A stretch of DNA of 62,346 bases from the NCBI GenBank assembly GCA_913062955.1, contig CAJXZP010000017.1:1-62346 (forward strand), in the 5' to 3' direction. A program made the position numbers and the translations under genes. Under the pieces are notes generated by a model, which worked only from the letters and a program-made list of their open reading frames with translations, had not been told where the DNA came from and did no database searches. The stretch comes from an uncultured Flavobacteriales bacterium. Lineage in GTDB: Bacteria > Bacteroidota > Bacteroidia > Flavobacteriales_G > Salibacteraceae. Shown in pieces: positions 19,796 through 28,424 of the stretch. How positions within the stretch are numbered: the stretch's first letter is position 1; every line of letters begins with the position of its first letter.

Positions 19796-19986
19796 GATTC
19801 ACTTTATTTGCGGGCGAAGATAAATCAAGAAGAGGAAAGCATAAAACTTGAAACTACCGGTTTCGTTAAATTCTTTTAAAAGATTCGTGGCAAGTGAGAA
19901 TCTAGTAATCTCTAAGTGTCAGTTGTCTCATCTCAATTACTTGAGAATATAGGCTGCAAATCCTTCTCCATTGGGCTAAACCTTAC

Positions 19987-19994
19987 TACTTTTG
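19987..19994 (+). promoter_or_regulatory. -7 promoter box of leuS (TACTTTTG)
   Basis: Exact TAnnTTTG match 34 bases before the leuS ATG. The 14-base string TACTTTTGCCGCCT is identical to the atpD promoter. No -33 TTG at canonical spacing. Confidence 0.65.
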
Positions 19995-20028
19995 CCGCCT
20001 GAATTTTACGCATAAAAAAGAGAAAGTT

Positions 20029-22791
20029 ATGGCTTATAAGTTTTTTGATATTGAAAAAAAATGGCAATCGTATTGGGCGGCAAACAAGACGTTTAAAAGC
20101 CAAATCAATTCTGAAAAAGAAAAGTTTTATGTACTCGATATGTTTCCTTACCCTTCCGGAGCAGGACTTCACGTAGGGCACCCACTAGGATACATCGCTT
20201 CTGATATTTTTTCAAGATATAAAAGACTGCAAAATTTTGAAGTATTGCATCCTATGGGATACGATTCTTTTGGTTTACCAGCTGAGCAATATGCCATTCA
20301 AACCGGTCAACATCCGGATATCACGACCAAAGAAAACATTACACGTTACCGTCAGCAGTTAGATCGAATTGGTTTTTCATTTGATTGGGATCGTGAAGTA
20401 CGTACATCAGAAAAAAACTATTACAAATGGACCCAAACCATTTTCATCTCCATTTTCAACTCTTGGTATAACACCGAAGCTAATAAAGCAACGCCTATTG
20501 ATGAATTGCTTCTACTTTTCGCTGCTTCAGGTACCGAAAACGTAAAAGCCCAATGCTCGGAAGAATTGACATTTACGGCTAATGAATGGAATTCGAAATC
20601 AGCAGAACAACAATATGAAACCTTGCTAAACTACCGAATGGCATATTTGAGCGAATCGGAAGTCAACTGGTGTCCGGAATTAGGAACCGTTTTAGCGAAC
20701 GATGAAGTTAAAAATGGTGTTTCTGAACGTGGCGGATTTCCAGTAGAGCAGAAAAAAATGAAGCAATGGTCGTTACGAATTACGGCTTATGCGGATCGCC
20801 TAATAAATGACTTAGATGGAATTGATTGGCCCGAATCTATTAAAGAAATTCAAAAAAATTGGATTGGTAAATCCCAAGGCGCTTTAGTCAATTTTGCGGT
20901 GAAAGATCATGCCGATAAAATTGAGGTTTTCACGACTCGTCCCGATACTATTTTTGGAGTTTCGTTTATGGTGGTTGCTCCCGAGCATGAGTTGGTTCAA
21001 AAAATCACCACTACAGATCAAAAAGCAGCTGTAAAAGAATACATCGAGGTGACCAGCAAACGTTCGGAACGTGACCGTATGTCGGATGTAAAACACATTT
21101 CAGGTGCATTTACCGGAGCCTATGCTATTCACCCATTTAGTGGCATTGAAATTCCAATTTGGATTGGAGATTACGTTTTAGCACATTACGGAACCGGAGC
21201 AATTATGGCCGTTCCGGCAGGTGATCAGCGGGATTGGAGTTTTGCGACTCATTTCAAACTTCCTATTCCAAATATTTTTGAAGAGGCCGATTTAAGCGAA
21301 GGAGCTGTGGAAGGTAAGGATGCGGTAGTCTGTAACTCCGATTTCCTTAACGGATTGAAAGCAAAGAAAGCCATAAGTTTGGCCATTTATGAATTGGAAA
21401 AAGCAGGAGTTGGAACCAAGAAAATCAACTTCAAATTAAGAGATGCTGGTTTTAGCCGTCAACGATATTGGGGAGAACCTATACCTGTATATTTCAAAAA
21501 TGATCTTCCGTACGTATTAGATGCAAAGGAACTTCCTTTAGAATTGCCAGAGGTTGATAAATACCTCCCTACAAAAAATGGGGAACCCCCATTGGCGAGA
21601 GCTAAAAACTGGACCACAAAAGAAGGACATCCTTTAGAAACCAACACTATGCCGGGTTGGGCCGGGTCTTCTTGGTATTACCTAAGATATATGGATCCAA
21701 ACAACACCACCGAGTTGTTCTCGCAAGAAGCCGTAAATTATTACAAACAAGTGGATTTGTATTTGGGAGGGGCTGAACATGCCACCGGACATTTATTGTA
21801 CGTCCGTTTTTGGACTAAATTCCTAAATGATTTAGGAATGATTCCATTTAACGAACCGGCAAAAAAGTTAATTAACCAAGGAATGATTCAAGGGGTATCT
21901 AAGTTTGTGTACCGATTAGACGGCACCAATACTTTTGTATCTAAGGGTTTAATTGGCGACCGAAAAGTAGCTTCTATTCATGCCGATGTGAGTTTTGTTA
22001 CTGGAGATGTATTGGATACCGAAGCCTTCAAAAACTGGCGGGTAGAATATGCCAATGCCGAATTCGAACTCGAAAACGGAGCCTACATTTGTGGAAGTGA
22101 AGTCGAGAAAATGTCGAAGTCCAAATACAACGTGGTCAACCCAGACGAACTGATAGAACGTTACGGAGCAGATGCCTTACGTTTACACGAAATGTTTTTA
22201 GGCCCAATTGAAATGCACAAACCATGGAATACAAAAGGTATTGATGGGGTATCGCGTTTCTTACGTAAGTTATGGGCCTTGTATCATAATGACACCGAAG
22301 AATTTTCAGTATCAGATGAGGCTCCAAGTAAGGCTGCATTAAAAGTATTGCATAAAACTATTAAAGCGATACAAGATGACATGGACCGTTATTCGTTTAA
22401 TACCACGGTGAGTCACTTAATGATTTGTGTGAATGAATTGTCTTCTTTGAAATGTAATCACAGAGCCATTTTAAGTGAATTAGTTGTACTGGCAGCGTGT
22501 CATGCACCTCATATTGCGGAAGAACTTTGGAGCCAATTAGGAAACGACACCTCGGTATCTTATGCTACATTCCCAAAATTCAATCCAGAAGTATTGGTTG
22601 AATCCAGTCATAGCTATCCGGTATCTTTTAACGGGAAAATGCGATTCAAATTAGAGCTACCTATCGGTATGGATGCAAAAGCGGTGGAAGAGAAGTTATT
22701 ATGCCTTCCAGAGGCGCAAAAGTGGTTAGATGGTAAAGCCCCAAAGAAAATTATTTACGTTAACAAAAAGATAATCAACGTAGTACTATAA
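20029..22791 (+). CDS. leuS: Leucyl-tRNA synthetase
   Basis: 920 residues, class Ia synthetase charging tRNA-Leu. The HIGH-type motif HVGH at 48-51 (PYPSGAGLHVGHPLGY), CP1 editing domain with TTRPDTIFGVSF and AHYGTGAIMAVPAGDQRDW, the WAGSSWYYLRYMDP block and KMSKS near 693 are all present. Residues about 150-210 (KATPIDELLLLF to YRMAYLSE) are an insertion before the CP1 region compared with E. coli; I recall it from other Bacteroidota LeuRS. No T-box or attenuator is evident upstream, only a -7 box. Confidence 0.98.
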   Translation: MAYKFFDIEKKWQSYWAANKTFKSQINSEKEKFYVLDMFPYPSGAGLHVGHPLGYIASDIFSRYKRLQNFEVLHPMGYDSFGLPAEQYAIQTGQHPDITTKENITRYRQQLDRIGFSFDWDREVRTSEKNYYKWTQTIFISIFNSWYNTEANKATPIDELLLLFAASGTENVKAQCSEELTFTANEWNSKSAEQQYETLLNYRMAYLSESEVNWCPELGTVLANDEVKNGVSERGGFPVEQKKMKQWSLRITAYADRLINDLDGIDWPESIKEIQKNWIGKSQGALVNFAVKDHADKIEVFTTRPDTIFGVSFMVVAPEHELVQKITTTDQKAAVKEYIEVTSKRSERDRMSDVKHISGAFTGAYAIHPFSGIEIPIWIGDYVLAHYGTGAIMAVPAGDQRDWSFATHFKLPIPNIFEEADLSEGAVEGKDAVVCNSDFLNGLKAKKAISLAIYELEKAGVGTKKINFKLRDAGFSRQRYWGEPIPVYFKNDLPYVLDAKELPLELPEVDKYLPTKNGEPPLARAKNWTTKEGHPLETNTMPGWAGSSWYYLRYMDPNNTTELFSQEAVNYYKQVDLYLGGAEHATGHLLYVRFWTKFLNDLGMIPFNEPAKKLINQGMIQGVSKFVYRLDGTNTFVSKGLIGDRKVASIHADVSFVTGDVLDTEAFKNWRVEYANAEFELENGAYICGSEVEKMSKSKYNVVNPDELIERYGADALRLHEMFLGPIEMHKPWNTKGIDGVSRFLRKLWALYHNDTEEFSVSDEAPSKAALKVLHKTIKAIQDDMDRYSFNTTVSHLMICVNELSSLKCNHRAILSELVVLAACHAPHIAEELWSQLGNDTSVSYATFPKFNPEVLVESSHSYPVSFNGKMRFKLELPIGMDAKAVEEKLLCLPEAQKWLDGKAPKKIIYVNKKIINVVL

Positions 22792-22808
22792 AATAACGAA
22801 CATACTCG

Positions 22809-22838
22809 TTGAGTGACAAGGATTTTTTTTTATATTTA
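22809..22838 (+). promoter_or_regulatory. Promoter-like signal before the 48-codon gene
   Basis: TTG (22809-22811), a 19-base spacer, then TATATTTA (22831-22838), which differs from TAnnTTTG only in the last base. It begins 17 bases after the leuS stop and gives a leader of about 35-40 bases to the ATG at 22882. Confidence 0.45.
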
Positions 22839-22881
22839 CTCTACCTAACAGTAATTTATCAACAAAAACACCCCTGGAACG

Positions 22882-23028
22882 ATGAGTATCGATTTAAACA
22901 AAAAAACAACAAAACTAAAAGGGTTATTGAAATCAAATATTGTCAAAGCATGGTACCAGTTGGACAAAAAGTCTTACGAAAACTGGCTTGAAGGCCGCAA
23001 GATTTCAAAATCTGAATTAAAAGTTTAA
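22882..23028 (+). CDS. Small basic protein, 48 residues, unannotated
   Basis: ATG-initiated small frame. The product starts MSIDLNKKTTKLKGLL and continues SNIVKAWYQLDKKSYENWLEGRKISKSELKV: very lysine-rich at the N-terminus, then a Trp/Tyr-containing helix-turn-helix-like segment. It is followed seven bases later by a strong intrinsic terminator and preceded by a promoter-like signal, which together argue for a real, independently transcribed gene between leuS and the convergent Spy-like gene. A different-frame TTG-started alternative over the same bases has poorer composition. No family recognised; it may bind nucleic acid given its charge. Confidence 0.6.
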   Translation: MSIDLNKKTTKLKGLLKSNIVKAWYQLDKKSYENWLEGRKISKSELKV

Positions 23029-23035
23029 AATGAAG

Positions 23036-23059
23036 AAAGCCGCGAATAGCGGCTTTTTT
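23036..23059 (+). terminator. Intrinsic terminator
   Basis: Perfect 8-bp stem AAAGCCGC / GCGGCTTT with a five-base loop GAATA and a run of six T. It lies directly after the 48-codon gene at 22882. Confidence 0.88.
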
Positions 23060-23098
23060 CATTTATATATCTCCCTTCCTTTAATTCCTTTTCTTTCC

Positions 23099-23746
23099 TT
23101 ATTTGCCCTCTTTTCCTTTATGCGATTTTTGAATCCTCAAATACTTTTGATATTGCTCCTTTGAAAGAACAGATTCTACATTTGAATTCATTTCTTTTTT
23201 CAAGCTTTTCATTTCCTTTTTGACCTGCTGTAGTTCCGGGTACTTATTTCCAATCGCCTCTTTTTTCTCTTTCATCTCCTGATCCAACTCCAACAGTTTT
23301 TCCACCTGATCATCCGATAAATTTAACGCAGCCTTCATCTTGGACATGTGCGGCTCTTTATTTTTTTCTTTAGAATACCCTATGCCTTTTTTGGAATTCG
23401 AGGCACGCTTTTCTTTCATTAATTCAAGTTGCTCCTCCGTTAAAATAACTTTTAACTGCTCCTGTTTATATTTCCTTAGGCTTTTCATTTCTTCCTTTGC
23501 TTCCTTTAACGCTGGATATTTTACACGAATCACCATCCTCTCCTTTTGCAAATCCTTTAGAATACGAGTCATCTCTTCCGACTGACTTTCGGTCAATTCC
23601 AATTCTCTGTTCCATTGCGCCATCTTTTTTTCAACATGCACTTCAGGGTTGTGGTCCCTTTGTGTTTCTTGCCCTTTTTGTGCAAACAGACATCCGCTCC
23701 CCCCTATTAATAGGACGAAAATCATTCCTAACATTTTCTTTTTCAT
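23099..23746 (-). CDS. Exported Spy/CpxP-like helical protein with an internal duplication
   Basis: 215 residues. A signal peptide (MKKKMLGMIFVLLIGGSGCLFAQ) directs it to the periplasm; the Cys lies within the signal region and is not followed by a good lipobox. The mature part is strongly charged and helical. Two similar halves can be seen: LELTESQSEEMTRILKDL ... YPALKEAKEEMKSLRKYK ... LTEEQLELM and LNLSDDQVEKLLELDQEM ... YPELQQVKKEMKSLKKEM ... LSKEQYQKYL. Each half is of the LTxxQ type found in Spy/CpxP periplasmic chaperones and metal-stress proteins, though the signature is loose. Function is inferred only. Confidence 0.72.
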   Translation of the reverse strand: MKKKMLGMIFVLLIGGSGCLFAQKGQETQRDHNPEVHVEKKMAQWNRELELTESQSEEMTRILKDLQKERMVIRVKYPALKEAKEEMKSLRKYKQEQLKVILTEEQLELMKEKRASNSKKGIGYSKEKNKEPHMSKMKAALNLSDDQVEKLLELDQEMKEKKEAIGNKYPELQQVKKEMKSLKKEMNSNVESVLSKEQYQKYLRIQKSHKGKEGK

Positions 23747-23907
23747 AGTACTTATTTTTTTGTGCAACATGGACTTTAGATATACGCTCTCTCCAATGGT
23801 TTAACTGCCTAAAAAATCACAGCGGTTATAAACCTAAAATACGGATGGATAAACCCATGCATTTTCAAGTTAGAAATCAACTATTCGTACTACTTTAGAC
23901 GTCTTCT

Positions 23908-25362
23908 ATGAATATTTATATCAAACTAAAAATAACCGTTTTCTTATCCGGATTTGTCTTAATGGTATTTGAACTGGTAGGGTTACGCGTATTAGCTCCG
24001 TTTCTAGGTTCTTCCTCTATTGTATGGACCTCGGTAATTGGCATCATTTTATTGTTCATGTCGGCAGGATACTGGAAAGGTGGAAAACTTGCCGACCAGT
24101 ATCATGCAACCCGGGTGTTAGGACTCATTCTACTCGGAGCTGCTGCTTCCATATTGGTTATGAATGTGAGTAAAAACGTAGTTCTCGTTCAACTCAATTC
24201 CTATTCACTCCCCCTAATTACAAAAAGTTTACTGGCGTGTACTTTATTGTTTGGAGCTCCCTCATTTTTGATGGCTATGGTAAGCCCTTTCGCTATTCGT
24301 TTGAGTATGGATAAAAAAGAAAACTCGGGCTCCGTAGCAGGCGGCATTTACGCATTTTCTACGCTGGGTAGTATTGTAGGTACTTTCTTAGGCGGTTTTG
24401 TACTCATATCCTTCCTTGGCACCAATCTCATCATCTATTTACTAAGCATTCTATTATTCCTGCTGTCACTGTTATTTATCGTCAAAGAATTCCATAAAAT
24501 AGCGTTGGTGGTGGCTTTTTTAGTTGTAGGAAACGGGTTACAGCTTACTAAATCACGTAACTATATAGATATTGACACCCAATATGCCAGAGTATTTATT
24601 GAACATGGCAACTACAAAAACCAAGAAACCAAATTCCTGTTACTAGATGGATATGTTAATTCAGGAATGGCTATTGCTGCACCCAATAAACTTCTATTTG
24701 AATACACCCAATTTTTTGATGTGCTCAAATACTACCATCCCCAGTTTGACCGGGTATTACTTTTTGGCGGAGGGGGCTTCTCTTACCCCAAGCACTTTCA
24801 AGAGAAATTTCCAAGTGCACATTTAGATATCGTTGAAATTGATGGGCAACTCACTCAAATATCTCAAGAACATTTTGCTTTTGAAAAAGCGATGAATACC
24901 ACTATTTATAATGAAGATGCCCGTTACTTTTTACAAAAAGAACACCAGGCTTACGATGTGGTATTATATGATGTATTGACTTCTCCATTATCTATTCCGT
25001 TTCATTTAACCACCCAAGAAACTTTTAAAGAGGTTTCCCATATCCTCATGGATGATGGTGTATTAATCCTCAACTTATTAGGGGATTTAAAAGGGAAAAG
25101 CGCCCGATTTATTGAGAGTGAGTTCCTGACCTTACAATCTGTTTTTCCACAAGTTTTGATTTATTCGGCTCAAGAAAAAAATGTAAATGGCTTACATAAC
25201 TATATGATGGTGGCCATTAAACAGAAACAGGAGATCCTTAACGAACACATTCCTAAAACCTACCAAAAACTTCTAGCCCATCCCGTCACTTTAAAAATGG
25301 AGATGAATGGCTTTGTGCTTACCGACAATTTTGCCCCCGTAGACCATTTGATAGGAGGGTAA
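23908..25362 (+). CDS. Membrane-fused spermidine synthase-like protein
   Basis: 484 residues. Residues 1-200 carry six to seven membrane helices beginning FLSGFVLMVFELVGLRVLAPFLG, the hallmark of fused spermidine-synthase-like transporters. The rest is a Rossmann methyltransferase-like domain: RVLLFGGGGFSYPKHF (GGGxG), LDIVEIDGQL with the acidic cofactor-binding residue, NEDARYFL, and VVLYDVLTSP replacing the usual D-AxxP catalytic segment. The polyamine activity of this class is unproven. It is not in an obvious operon; downstream is a minus-strand terminator. Confidence 0.85.
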   Translation: MNIYIKLKITVFLSGFVLMVFELVGLRVLAPFLGSSSIVWTSVIGIILLFMSAGYWKGGKLADQYHATRVLGLILLGAAASILVMNVSKNVVLVQLNSYSLPLITKSLLACTLLFGAPSFLMAMVSPFAIRLSMDKKENSGSVAGGIYAFSTLGSIVGTFLGGFVLISFLGTNLIIYLLSILLFLLSLLFIVKEFHKIALVVAFLVVGNGLQLTKSRNYIDIDTQYARVFIEHGNYKNQETKFLLLDGYVNSGMAIAAPNKLLFEYTQFFDVLKYYHPQFDRVLLFGGGGFSYPKHFQEKFPSAHLDIVEIDGQLTQISQEHFAFEKAMNTTIYNEDARYFLQKEHQAYDVVLYDVLTSPLSIPFHLTTQETFKEVSHILMDDGVLILNLLGDLKGKSARFIESEFLTLQSVFPQVLIYSAQEKNVNGLHNYMMVAIKQKQEILNEHIPKTYQKLLAHPVTLKMEMNGFVLTDNFAPVDHLIGG

Positions 25363-25398
25363 AAAAAAAGCCCCTAAATCATACGACTTAGAGGCTTT
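25362..25398 (-). terminator. Terminator of the acyl-CoA dehydrogenase gene
   Basis: Imperfect hairpin with two mismatches (minus strand AAAGCC...GGGGCTTT, ATAC-complement loop) followed on the minus strand by a run of T (complement of the A run 25362-25369). It lies 19 bases beyond the stop at 25417. On the plus strand the T run is too short to end the synthase-like gene well. Confidence 0.75.
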
Positions 25399-25416
25399 CC
25401 ATAAAACTATCCTTAC

Positions 25417-26592
25417 CTAGCTAAATGCCTGAATTCCTGTCACATCCATCCCCGTAATCAATAGGTGAATATCGTGAGTTCCTTCATAGGTAATAACCGA
25501 TTCTAAGTTCGCCATATGACGCATAATAGAATACTCGCTAGTAATACCCATTGCGCCATGAATTTGACGTGCTTCTCTGGCAATTTTCAAAGCCATATCC
25601 ACATTGTTTCTTTTTGCCATTGAAATTTGAGCCGTGGTAGCTCTCCCTTCTTCCCGTAATTGACCCAATCTAAAAGTTAACAATTGCGCTTTCGTGATTT
25701 CGGTCACCATCTCTGCCAGTTTCTTTTGAATCAATTGAAAGGATGCAATGGGTTTCCCAAACTGAATACGTTCTTTCGCATATTTCAAAGCCGAATCGTA
25801 ACAGTCCATAGCGGAACCAATAGCTCCCCATGCGATACCATAACGAGCAGAATCTAAACAAGACAATGGGGCTCCTAGTCCAGATCTACCTGGTAACAGG
25901 TTTTCTTTTGGAACTTTTACATTATCAAAAATCAATTCACCAGTAATAGAAGCTCTTAAGGAATGTTTTCCATGCATTTCTGGTGCAGTGAAACCTTCCA
26001 TTCCTTTTTCTACAAGAATACCGTGAATTCTACCCGCTTCATTTTTTGCCCAAACCACAGCCACATCCGCAATTGGTGAATTTGAGATCCACATTTTAGC
26101 GCCATTCAATAAATAATGGTCGCCCATATCTTTAAAGTTGGTGACCATACTCCCTGGATCCGAACCATGATCTGGTTCTGTTAATCCAAAACAACCAATA
26201 AACTCACCGGTGGCCAATTTAGGTAGGAATTTTTGCTTTTGCTCTTCCGATCCATATTTCCAAATAGGATACATGACCAATGATGATTGCACCGAAGAAG
26301 TAGATCTAACTCCAGAATCAACTCGTTCTAATTCCTGCATTAATAGACCGTAGGTAATTTGATCTAAACCAGCACCGCCATATTCTGTTGGAATGTAAGG
26401 ACCAAAACACCCGTACTCACCTAAACCAGGAATGATTTGGCTTGGGAATGCCGCACGTTCGTAATAATCTTCAATTATGGGAGAAACATCTTTTTTTAAC
26501 CATGCGCGTAATGAATCTCTGAACAACTTTTGTTCTTCAGTTAACAATTCATCCATTAAATAATAATCGTGCGCTTCAAATCTATCCGTCAT
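25417..26592 (-). CDS. Acyl-CoA dehydrogenase, glutaryl-CoA dehydrogenase-like
   Basis: 391 residues, a flavoenzyme of the ACAD superfamily. The FAD/substrate signature GCFGLTEPDHGSDPGSM is at about 140-156, KMWISNSPIADVAVVWAK follows, and RYGIAWGAIGSAMDC with FGKPIASFQLIQKKLA are family blocks. The catalytic base Glu is in ITYEGTHDIHLLI near 370, the position used by glutaryl-CoA dehydrogenases. The sequence most resembles that subfamily (lysine/tryptophan degradation: glutaryl-CoA to crotonyl-CoA), but no pathway neighbours are present. An exact -7 box lies 20 bases upstream. Confidence 0.9.
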   Translation of the reverse strand: MTDRFEAHDYYLMDELLTEEQKLFRDSLRAWLKKDVSPIIEDYYERAAFPSQIIPGLGEYGCFGPYIPTEYGGAGLDQITYGLLMQELERVDSGVRSTSSVQSSLVMYPIWKYGSEEQKQKFLPKLATGEFIGCFGLTEPDHGSDPGSMVTNFKDMGDHYLLNGAKMWISNSPIADVAVVWAKNEAGRIHGILVEKGMEGFTAPEMHGKHSLRASITGELIFDNVKVPKENLLPGRSGLGAPLSCLDSARYGIAWGAIGSAMDCYDSALKYAKERIQFGKPIASFQLIQKKLAEMVTEITKAQLLTFRLGQLREEGRATTAQISMAKRNNVDMALKIAREARQIHGAMGITSEYSIMRHMANLESVITYEGTHDIHLLITGMDVTGIQAFS

Positions 26593-26612
26593 GAGTGTTT
26601 TAATTAAGCCGT

Positions 26613-26620
26613 CAAAGGTA
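26613..26620 (-). promoter_or_regulatory. -7 promoter box of the acyl-CoA dehydrogenase gene
   Basis: CAAAGGTA on the plus strand, i.e. TACCTTTG on the minus strand, an exact match 20 bases before the ATG at 26592. A possible -33 TTG (complement of 26645-26647) is 24 bases away. Confidence 0.6.
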
Positions 26621-26698
26621 TTGAAATCTGTAAATAATTATGTTCAAAAAAACACGGATTATTTACAGATATTAAATGAATGTGACAATTGCTACAAT

Positions 26699-26706
26699 TA
26701 CTTTTG
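26699..26706 (+). promoter_or_regulatory. -7 promoter box of the DUF4271 operon (TACTTTTG)
   Basis: Exact TAnnTTTG match only nine bases before ATG 26716. It argues against the longer TTG-started frame at 26689, which would overlap the promoter, and implies a leader of a few bases or none. Confidence 0.55.
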
Positions 26707-26715
26707 TCTTCGGAC

Positions 26716-27570
26716 ATGCCTCAGCTAAAAAATCACATACCAGATTCTTATTCCACTCCTAATACGAGTGACTCAAGTTTAGTTTTTACTCACATGACGA
26801 ATCCCAAGGAAGACACCCTTTGGGAACCCCAATTTCAAAATAATGAATGGATAACAGTGAAGGACGATTCTCAATTACCTCCACCCCCATTTATTAACCG
26901 GGAGGTTTCAAGTACCACCGTACTTTTTAGTCTGTATCTTCTTATTCTTATTTCGTGGGGTTATTATTATCAGAAACACCCGAAGGGACTACGATCCATT
27001 TCCACTTCCTTTTTTAAAAGCGGCACTTTTTTCAGTGAGTTAAACGACCGTAGTGGCGCCAATGGGTTTGTCTCACTTGGAATGTTTTTACTCGGCATCA
27101 TAAATATATCCATATTCTCTTACCAGGTTATTTCGGAAGCCACCGTCCCGGTATTATTATTTGATTTCCAAAAAACGGGATTTGCGGTATTGATTATTGG
27201 TTTTTTGCTTATTATTTTGTTGTTTTTTAAAACGATGTTTATTCTCTTATCAGGGATGGTATTTAATTCTTTTAAAACATTTCAAGGCTACTTGTCCTTG
27301 CTCATTTTATCTATACAGGTGGAAGGTGTGATCCTATTCCCCATTATTGTATTACATACCTTTGCTCACCTAATCGATTCGGATGTGGTGGTCACCATAG
27401 GCCTTATTCTAATGAGTTCCATCTACTTCTACCGGATAACACGAACCTTTATTTTAGGGTTAAAACAAACTAATATTCAAGTGTTTCACATTATTTTGTA
27501 CATTTGCGCGCTTGAAATTTTGCCGTTATTCGTTTTAGGTCGATATGCTTTAGAAAATGAATGGCTATGA
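26716..27570 (+). CDS. DUF4271 membrane protein
   Basis: 284 residues. The N-terminal 60 or so are soluble and rich in Pro, Asn and Thr, ending PPPPFINREVSS. Six membrane segments follow (TTVLFSLYLLILISWGYYY, FVSLGMFLLGIINISIF, FAVLIIGFLLIILLFF and three more). The position of a six-helix DUF4271 protein directly upstream of hemD is well known in Flavobacteriales. Its role is not established. ATG 26716 is chosen because the promoter box overlaps the longer frame. It is followed 44 bases later by hemD, probably the same transcript. Confidence 0.85.
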   Translation: MPQLKNHIPDSYSTPNTSDSSLVFTHMTNPKEDTLWEPQFQNNEWITVKDDSQLPPPPFINREVSSTTVLFSLYLLILISWGYYYQKHPKGLRSISTSFFKSGTFFSELNDRSGANGFVSLGMFLLGIINISIFSYQVISEATVPVLLFDFQKTGFAVLIIGFLLIILLFFKTMFILLSGMVFNSFKTFQGYLSLLILSIQVEGVILFPIIVLHTFAHLIDSDVVVTIGLILMSSIYFYRITRTFILGLKQTNIQVFHIILYICALEILPLFVLGRYALENEWL

Positions 27571-27614
27571 ATTATTAATCAAGAACACTAACCAAGCTTT
27601 ATAAGGGTTAAATT

Positions 27615-28367
27615 ATGGATTTGAAAGTAAAAACTATTCTCGTATCGCAACCTAAACCAGAATCGGATAAATCTCCGTACTTTGAGGTAGGTTCAAAGCA
27701 TAAATTAACAATCGATTTCCGTCCTTTTATTCATATTGAAGGCGTAGATGAAATAGATTTCCGTGCTGATAAAATCAATCTTCTAGATCATACTGCAGTG
27801 ATTTTCACTTCCAGAAATGCGGTGGATCATTATTTCAGAATTGCAAAAGAAGCTCGTATCACTGTTCCAGATACCATGAAGTACTTTTGTATTTCAGAAT
27901 CAACGGCCTATTACCTCCAAAAATACGTAGTGTATAGAAAACGTAAAATTTTCCATGGGAAACAACGTTTTGCGGAATTGATAGAGGTAATGAAGAAACA
28001 CAAGAAAGAAACGTTCTTGTTACCCTGCTCAGATATTTTGAAAAAAGAAATACCAGAATTATTAGATAAAAGCAAATTCCAATATTCTAAAGCGGTTCTT
28101 TATAAAACAGTTTGTTCGGATTTATCGGATTTAGAAGATGTACTGTACGACATGTTGGTGTTTTTCTCCCCTGCAGGAATTGAATCTTTATTAAAGAATT
28201 TCCCAGAGTTCAAACAAAACAGCACCCGTATTGCGGTGTTTGGACCTACCACTGCAAGAGCAGCAAAAGACGCAGGTTTTAAAGTTGATATTCAAGCGCC
28301 TACTCAAATTGCACCGTCTATGACCATGGCAATTGAGAACTACGTTAAGGAACATAACAAGAAATAA
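27615..28367 (+). CDS. hemD: Uroporphyrinogen-III synthase
   Basis: Closes and inverts ring D of hydroxymethylbilane to give uroporphyrinogen III on the way to haem and sirohaem. 250 residues, the usual length for this poorly conserved family. Recognisable features are the two-lobed pattern with VIFTSRNAVDHYF (first lobe), FCISESTAYYLQKY, the hinge, FLLPCSDILKKEIPELL, and DMLVFFSPAGIESLLKNF with AVFGPTTARAAKDAGF near the C-terminus. It lies between DUF4271 and rnpA and is closed by a strong terminator at 28392. Confidence 0.9.
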   Translation: MDLKVKTILVSQPKPESDKSPYFEVGSKHKLTIDFRPFIHIEGVDEIDFRADKINLLDHTAVIFTSRNAVDHYFRIAKEARITVPDTMKYFCISESTAYYLQKYVVYRKRKIFHGKQRFAELIEVMKKHKKETFLLPCSDILKKEIPELLDKSKFQYSKAVLYKTVCSDLSDLEDVLYDMLVFFSPAGIESLLKNFPEFKQNSTRIAVFGPTTARAAKDAGFKVDIQAPTQIAPSMTMAIENYVKEHNKK

Positions 28368-28391
28368 CATTATTCTTTTACTATTTATAGG

Positions 28392-28419
28392 AAGGGTTTC
28401 GAAAGAAACCCTTTTTTTT
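28392..28419 (+). terminator. Intrinsic terminator of hemD
   Basis: Nine-base-pair stem AAGGGTTTC / GAAACCCTT with a GAAA tetraloop and a T run. It lies six bases before the GTG start of rnpA, so rnpA must be reached by read-through or by a promoter not identified here. Confidence 0.88.
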
Positions 28420-28424
28420 GTGTC

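Noticed and set aside
22809-22991. A TTG-started 60-codon frame overlapping the 48-codon gene
   Set aside because: It is in another frame, begins inside the promoter-like signal and has poor composition; the ATG-started frame at 22882 fits the promoter and terminator better.
27499-27506. TACATTTG inside the DUF4271 gene as a promoter for hemD
   Set aside because: It matches TAnnTTTG but lies inside a coding region without a good -33, so chance is as likely.
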